A stretch of 64,000 nt of DNA. Source: CAZMGB01 sp964565775 (GTDB lineage: Bacteria; Chloroflexota; Dehalococcoidia; DSTF01; JALHUB01). How positions within the stretch are numbered: the stretch's first letter is position 1; every line of letters begins with the position of its first letter. Positions 60,594 to 64,000 of this stretch are shown piece by piece. The notes beneath the pieces were generated by a model. It made no database searches, was not told the DNA's origin, and was given only the letters and a program-made list of their open reading frames with translations. A program made the translations under genes and the position numbers. Location of the stretch: the NCBI GenBank assembly GCA_964565775.1, contig CAZMGB010000003.1, positions 124,001 through 188,000 of the forward strand, written 5' to 3'.

Positions 60594-61157
60594 TTATCTC
60601 TTCCCTCGGCGCTCCAGTTCGAGGAGCAGTCGCTTCCGCTCCAGACCGCCGCCGTAGCCGCCCAGCGTGCCGTCGGAGGCGAGCACGCGGTGGCAGGGGA
60701 CGATGATTGGCACGGGGTTGTGCCCCACCGCCTGTCCGACGGCCCGCGGCCCCCTCGGCCGGCCGACCTCCGCAGCGAGGCTTGCGTAGGTCGTCGTGGC
60801 GCCGTACGGCACCAGCTCGAGCCGGCGCAGCACCAGGCGCCGGAACTCGGTGGTCAGGCGCAGGTCCGTCATCAGATCGAAGGCCCGGCGCTTGCCCAGG
60901 AAGTACTCGTCGAGCTGGCGCCGCACCTCGGCGGTCTCGCCCCGCGCCGGGCAGATGCGAGGCCCCAGTGCCGCCGCCACCTCCTCCAGAACCTCTTCGT
61001 CATGCTCCGGGAACGCAAGGGCGCAGACGCCTGCATCGCTCGTGACGACGGTGAGCAGCCCGATCGGCGTCGGCTGGCGCCAGTACCAGGCATCGACCAG
61101 GCCTTCTTTCGCCGCGGCGGCGGTGGCTCTCTCCAGCGCCTCCAGCACCTTTCTCAC
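60594..61157 (-). CDS. ogt: Methylated-DNA-protein-cysteine methyltransferase
   Basis: The 187-residue protein repairs O6-alkylguanine by irreversible transfer to the Cys in IIVPCHRV. The helix-turn-helix (VPYGATTTYASLAAEVGRPRG) and AVGQAVGHNPVPI are also as expected, and GGYGGGLERKRLLLELE completes the active-site region. The start overlaps the stop of the upstream small gene by four bases, so they are in one operon with the sigma factor gene. It lies back-to-back with the imuB cassette, forming a DNA-damage region. Confidence 0.95.
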   Translation of the reverse strand: MRKVLEALERATAAAAKEGLVDAWYWRQPTPIGLLTVVTSDAGVCALAFPEHDEEVLEEVAAALGPRICPARGETAEVRRQLDEYFLGKRRAFDLMTDLRLTTEFRRLVLRRLELVPYGATTTYASLAAEVGRPRGPRAVGQAVGHNPVPIIVPCHRVLASDGTLGGYGGGLERKRLLLELERRGKR

Positions 61158-61381
61158 CTCTCTGCCTCCCTCACTCCACCGACGCCCGCTCGGACCCGCG
61201 CTCGCTCAGCGGGCTCCAGCGCCGAGCCGTCGGTCAAGTCGAGCACCGCCTCGGCGAATGCGGCCGGCACCGGCTGACGCGGCTCCGTCGCCTCCACCAG
61301 CCGGTCGAGCCACTCGCTTCCGGCCAGCCAGCTCCGGAGGTAGCGGAACTCTTCCTCTTTGCCGGGCGTTATCTTAAGCAT
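61154..61381 (-). CDS. Small hypothetical protein between sigma factor and ogt
   Basis: The 75-residue protein (LKITPGKEEEFRYLRSWLAG at the start, then an Ala/Glu/Arg-rich helical end) has no recognised family, metal motif or membrane segment. It starts with ATG at 61381, 51 bp after the sigma factor's stop, and overlaps ogt by four bases. A role as anti-sigma factor or adaptor is only a guess from position. Confidence 0.6.
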   Translation of the reverse strand: MLKITPGKEEEFRYLRSWLAGSEWLDRLVEATEPRQPVPAAFAEAVLDLTDGSALEPAERARVRAGVGGVREAER

Positions 61382-61432
61382 TGGTCTCCTCGCGTTGGTC
61401 CAGTCGATTCTCCAGCGGCACCCGCGTCCTTC

Positions 61433-61897
61433 TCACCCGAGCGCCTTTCGCAGCCGCCGGATGCCCGCCGACACCCGCGCCCTCGCCGCCACCTCCGAGC
61501 ACCCCAGCCGACGCGCGATCTCAACGTACGGCATGTCATCGATGTAGCGCGCCACGATCGCTTCCCGTTCGCGGGGGGTGAGTGGAGCGACCAGCGGCTC
61601 GATGGAGTAGCCGCCGCCTGACTCCGCAGCGATGGCGGCAGCCTGCTCGAGAGGCACCCCGTGCGGTCGCCGCGCCGAGCGTCTCGCCGCGTCGCGCGCG
61701 ACGGACGTGGCCACCGCGAAGAGCCAGGATCTGAGATTCGTGGCCCTCTCCAACCCGCGATAGCTTCGGAGGGCCTTCAAGGCCATCTCCTGGAAGAGGT
61801 CCTCCGCCTCCGAACGGTCGAGGCGGCGCAAGTAGCGCAGCAGCGCCGCTCCGTGCTGCTCGATCAGGGGGCCGAAGGGCGGAAGATCGCTCCTCAT
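61433..61897 (-). CDS. ECF-type RNA polymerase sigma factor
   Basis: The 154-residue protein has sigma region 2 (YLRRLDRSEAEDLFQEMALKALRSY, shown by its RxEAEDLxQE core) and region 4 (PLTPREREAIVARYIDDMPY, then the helix-turn-helix EIARRLGCSEVAARARVSAG). It directs RNA polymerase to a small regulon. I chose the ATG at 61897 (AAGAGGT before it); an upstream extension in the same frame is not conserved. No anti-sigma gene with a membrane domain is adjacent. The ogt gene in the same operon suggests control of a response to alkylation or other stress, by inference. Confidence 0.88.
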   Translation of the reverse strand: MRSDLPPFGPLIEQHGAALLRYLRRLDRSEAEDLFQEMALKALRSYRGLERATNLRSWLFAVATSVARDAARRSARRPHGVPLEQAAAIAAESGGGYSIEPLVAPLTPREREAIVARYIDDMPYVEIARRLGCSEVAARARVSAGIRRLRKALG

Positions 61898-62221
61898 ACC
61901 TCTTATAACGAGATCGCGAGAGCCGATGTGAGGTCTGGACTGCTCTCGGACGAGGACAGGGTACGTTGAGGAGGGACGCCGCGTCCAGCCGGAGCCTGCG
62001 AGCGGCCCGGCCGCGATCTGAAGCTGTTGTAATAGGCTCCGGCGCTCGTCGTTATCAGAGTAGGCTTCGCGCACCCGAGCGCATCAGCCACTCGTTTGGG
62101 AAATGAGGTCTTCACAGGCGTGCTAACATGTCGCAAAATAGGTGCTACCGGCAGTCGCCGGCCGCTGGTCTTTCCTCGAGGCGGCCACGAGTGACCAGCG
62201 GCGAATGGGAGGGATACAGCC
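61898..62221. other. Divergent region between sigma factor and 62.2 kb gene
   Basis: About 320 bp separate divergent genes and should hold both promoters. No clear -10/-35 pairs or inverted repeats were found. GGGAGGG upstream of 62222 is the ribosome site of that gene. Confidence 0.35.
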
Positions 62222-62578
62222 ATGCCTGCTCAACCGCATGTCCACGAATCTGCCTTCGACGAACTCCTGAGCAACATAAGGCACGATCCCCTTGACCCTC
62301 AGACGGGTGAGCGCGTACGGCACGCTGTGGAAGCCGGCTGCCCGACGGTTGACGTCGCCAGAGCCGTGTACGTCGGACTGGAAGGCGTCCTCGCCACCTA
62401 CTGGGTGGCACTGCAGGAAGGAAGGCTACAGGACAACGACGACGACTTCTACAGGGTAGTCGGGATGCGCAGATTCGTCAGGACGTGTCACGAAGACAAG
62501 GACCGGCTGCTGAAGTTCCTGGAGAAGGACGCCGACTTCTTCGAGATGCTGGGCCGGATGACCTCCTGGACATACTAG
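62222..62578 (+). CDS. Hypothetical protein
   Basis: The 118-residue protein starts at an ATG with GGGAGGG nine bases upstream. It looks soluble and helical (acidic DDDFYRVVGMRRFVRTCHEDKD, and a C-terminal LLKFLEKDADFFEMLG), with one Cys at 40 and one at 89. The segment GCPTVDVARAVYVGLEGVL slightly recalls the helical cap of cobalamin-binding proteins, but this is weak. No function can be assigned. It ends just before a hairpin terminator. Confidence 0.6.
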   Translation: MPAQPHVHESAFDELLSNIRHDPLDPQTGERVRHAVEAGCPTVDVARAVYVGLEGVLATYWVALQEGRLQDNDDDFYRVVGMRRFVRTCHEDKDRLLKFLEKDADFFEMLGRMTSWTY

Positions 62579-62677
62579 CCCTTCTCCCCGTCCGCCTCTC
62601 AGGCCACGCACAGATCACTCCAGCGACATCGACAACGAGGACTGTGCGCTGCTCAACGCGGTGAGGAAGTCGATCGC

Positions 62678-62699
62678 GGGCGGGGGCAGAGCCCCGCCC
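62678..62699. terminator. GC-rich hairpin between convergent genes
   Basis: GGGCGGGGGC and GCCCCGCCC pair as a nine-base-pair stem with one bulged G around a 3-base loop. It lies between the 62.2 kb gene and the aminotransferase gene, which converge, so it could end transcription from both sides. No T-run follows, and the sequence also resembles a dispersed GC-rich repeat. Confidence 0.45.
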
Positions 62700-62719
62700 C
62701 TACGGCTGAAACGGCGGCG

Positions 62720-63967
62720 CTAGCCGCCGAAGCGCTCCTTCACGGACTTGAAAGCCACCTCAGTGACATCCAGCGCCTCGTCGATGTCGTCCTCTTTGTG
62801 AGCCGCCGAGAGGAACCAGTTGTGGTGCGGGTTGAAGAAGACGCCGCGCCGCGCGCACTCGCCGGCGAAGACCCGGCTCCTCTCGAACCCCGGGTCGCCC
62901 ACGAACGTCATGAACGGGAGCGCCGGCGGACCCGACTGGTAGATCGCCAGACCCAACGACCGCGCTTGCTGGTCTAGCCCCTCGCGGAGGCGCCTGCCCA
63001 TCGCGTCCATCTGCTCGATGCCGCCCTCGTCCCGCAGCGTCTCGATCGTGGCGATGGCGGCAGCCATGGGAACGTAGGCCGTCCAGAAGGAGCCCGTGAA
63101 GAAGACCTGCTCCGCCGCCGACCGCAGGAACTCGCGGCCGAGGCCCGCCGAGAGGGCGTAGCCATTGGCGATGGCCTTACAGTAGCAGGTGATGTCCGGC
63201 TGCACCCCGAAGTACTCGCCGGAACCTGACAGGTGGAGACGGAAGCCGGCCCGCACGTCGTCGAAGATGAAGACGATGCCCTCCTCGTCGCAGAGCGTGC
63301 GGACGCTCTTCAGGAAGCCGGGCGCCGGCATCTCCGAGTCGTGGAACGCCTCGTGGCGGAACGGCGTTAGGATGATTCCCGCGACCTCTCCTCGATGCTC
63401 GCCAACGACCCGCCTCAAGTCGTCGAGATCGTTGTAGGTGAACGTGAGGACGTCCGCCTTCTGCGCTGGGGGAATGCCGGCGTTCCCGGGCGTACACCAG
63501 GAGCCGACGCCATGGTAGGTGCCAGCCGCCATCACTATCTTCGGCCGGCCGGTATGGGCGCGCGCGACGGCCAGCGACCAGGTCGTCGCATCGGAGCCGT
63601 TCTTGGCGAAGACGGCCCAATCGGCGAAGGGTGTGATGCCGACGAGGAGCTCCGCCAGCTCCACCCACACCTCACCGGGGAGGTTCAGGCAGTCGGCCTT
63701 TTCGGCCTGTGCCCGCGCCGCCGCCTCGACGCGCGGGTGGCGGTAGCCCAGCACCATCGGCCCGTAGGCACACATGAAGTCGATGTATTCGTTGCCGTCG
63801 ACGTCCCAGAAGCGGCAGCCCTCAGCGCGGGCGAGGAAGCTGGGGAACTCGCCCGGCGTCAGTAGCTTGGGGCTCTGGTGGCCGTAGATGCCATGAGGCA
63901 CAACCTTCTCGGCGCGGGCGATCAGGGCTTCGCTGCGGCTAAATACGTGGAGCTGTTTGCTCAGCAT
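62720..63967 (-). CDS. Class III aminotransferase (glutamate-1-semialdehyde aminomutase-like)
   Basis: The 415-residue PLP enzyme has FWDVDGNEYIDFMCAYGPMVLGYRHP, the Gly-Ser-Asp-Ala block FAKNGSDATTWSLAVARAHTG, the Asp of FIFDDVRAGFRL that contacts the pyridine ring, and the Lys in CYCKAIANGYALSA that binds PLP. It is closest in pattern to HemL (glutamate-1-semialdehyde 2,1-aminomutase), but the residues around CYCKAIANG and FFTGSFWTAY differ from typical HemL, so another amino-substrate is likely. I chose the ATG at 63967, preceded by GGAGGTGTGTCC. Confidence 0.85.
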   Translation of the reverse strand: MLSKQLHVFSRSEALIARAEKVVPHGIYGHQSPKLLTPGEFPSFLARAEGCRFWDVDGNEYIDFMCAYGPMVLGYRHPRVEAAARAQAEKADCLNLPGEVWVELAELLVGITPFADWAVFAKNGSDATTWSLAVARAHTGRPKIVMAAGTYHGVGSWCTPGNAGIPPAQKADVLTFTYNDLDDLRRVVGEHRGEVAGIILTPFRHEAFHDSEMPAPGFLKSVRTLCDEEGIVFIFDDVRAGFRLHLSGSGEYFGVQPDITCYCKAIANGYALSAGLGREFLRSAAEQVFFTGSFWTAYVPMAAAIATIETLRDEGGIEQMDAMGRRLREGLDQQARSLGLAIYQSGPPALPFMTFVGDPGFERSRVFAGECARRGVFFNPHHNWFLSAAHKEDDIDEALDVTEVAFKSVKERFGG

Positions 63968-64000
63968 GGACACACCTCCAAGTCAAGCTCACGAACTGAG

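Overview
The window is GC-rich bacterial chromosome, and the mix of genes suggests a member of the Chloroflexota, probably a Dehalococcoidia-like lineage. The reasons are an alpha/beta-hydrolase fused to a class III nucleotidyl cyclase, lipoprotein and membrane linkers made of Thr-Pro-Ala repeats, many family-typical alkaline-phosphatase-superfamily and GT-C membrane proteins, an aldehyde ferredoxin oxidoreductase, and a type II DMSO-reductase-like enzyme. This taxonomic call is inference; no rRNA or tRNA gene was seen.

Layout. 1-10.7 kb is metabolic: an amidase cut by the window edge, a protein like the methionine synthase activation domain, a molybdenum enzyme alpha/beta pair, an acyl-CoA dehydrogenase, a lipoprotein, and the hydrolase-cyclase fusion followed by a cyclic-nucleotide-binding protein. 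11.2-47.1 kb is a large surface-glycan island. It holds an APS kinase and a sulfotransferase (PAPS supply and use), RmlC-like and RmlD sugar-nucleotide enzymes, an epimerase, four GT-C-like membrane proteins, an acyltransferase-3/SGNH protein, three alkaline-phosphatase-superfamily (AlkP) phosphodiesterases plus the remnant of a fourth, five methyltransferases, a membrane spermidine-synthase-like protein, a SPASM radical SAM enzyme, an O-antigen-type ABC exporter, a GT2 and three tandem GT4-like glycosyltransferases. Together they look like synthesis, export and decoration of a surface polysaccharide or glycolipid.

47-54.4 kb returns to metabolism: a cupin, an alpha/beta hydrolase, an M20 amidohydrolase, a methyltransferase, a MoaD-like protein beside an aldehyde ferredoxin oxidoreductase, a truncated repeat protein and a membrane protein with Thr-Pro repeats. 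54.4-60.5 kb is an ImuB/DUF6504/DnaE2 mutagenesis cassette behind a LexA-type box. It is split by an AbrB/PIN toxin-antitoxin module that lies between two copies of the same roughly 80-bp stretch. 60.6-61.9 kb is a sigma factor, small protein and alkyltransferase operon, and the window ends in a class III aminotransferase.

The most informative signals are relics. They are a duplicated GT-C/AlkP convergent module with one AlkP copy reduced to its C-terminus, several degraded pieces of the hydrolase-cyclase gene (including one copy-to-copy junction) in the 48.4-50.5 kb gaps, palindromic in-frame inserts in dnaE2 and imuB, an orphan IS200/IS605-type end, and small fragments of HpaB-like and RCC1-like genes.
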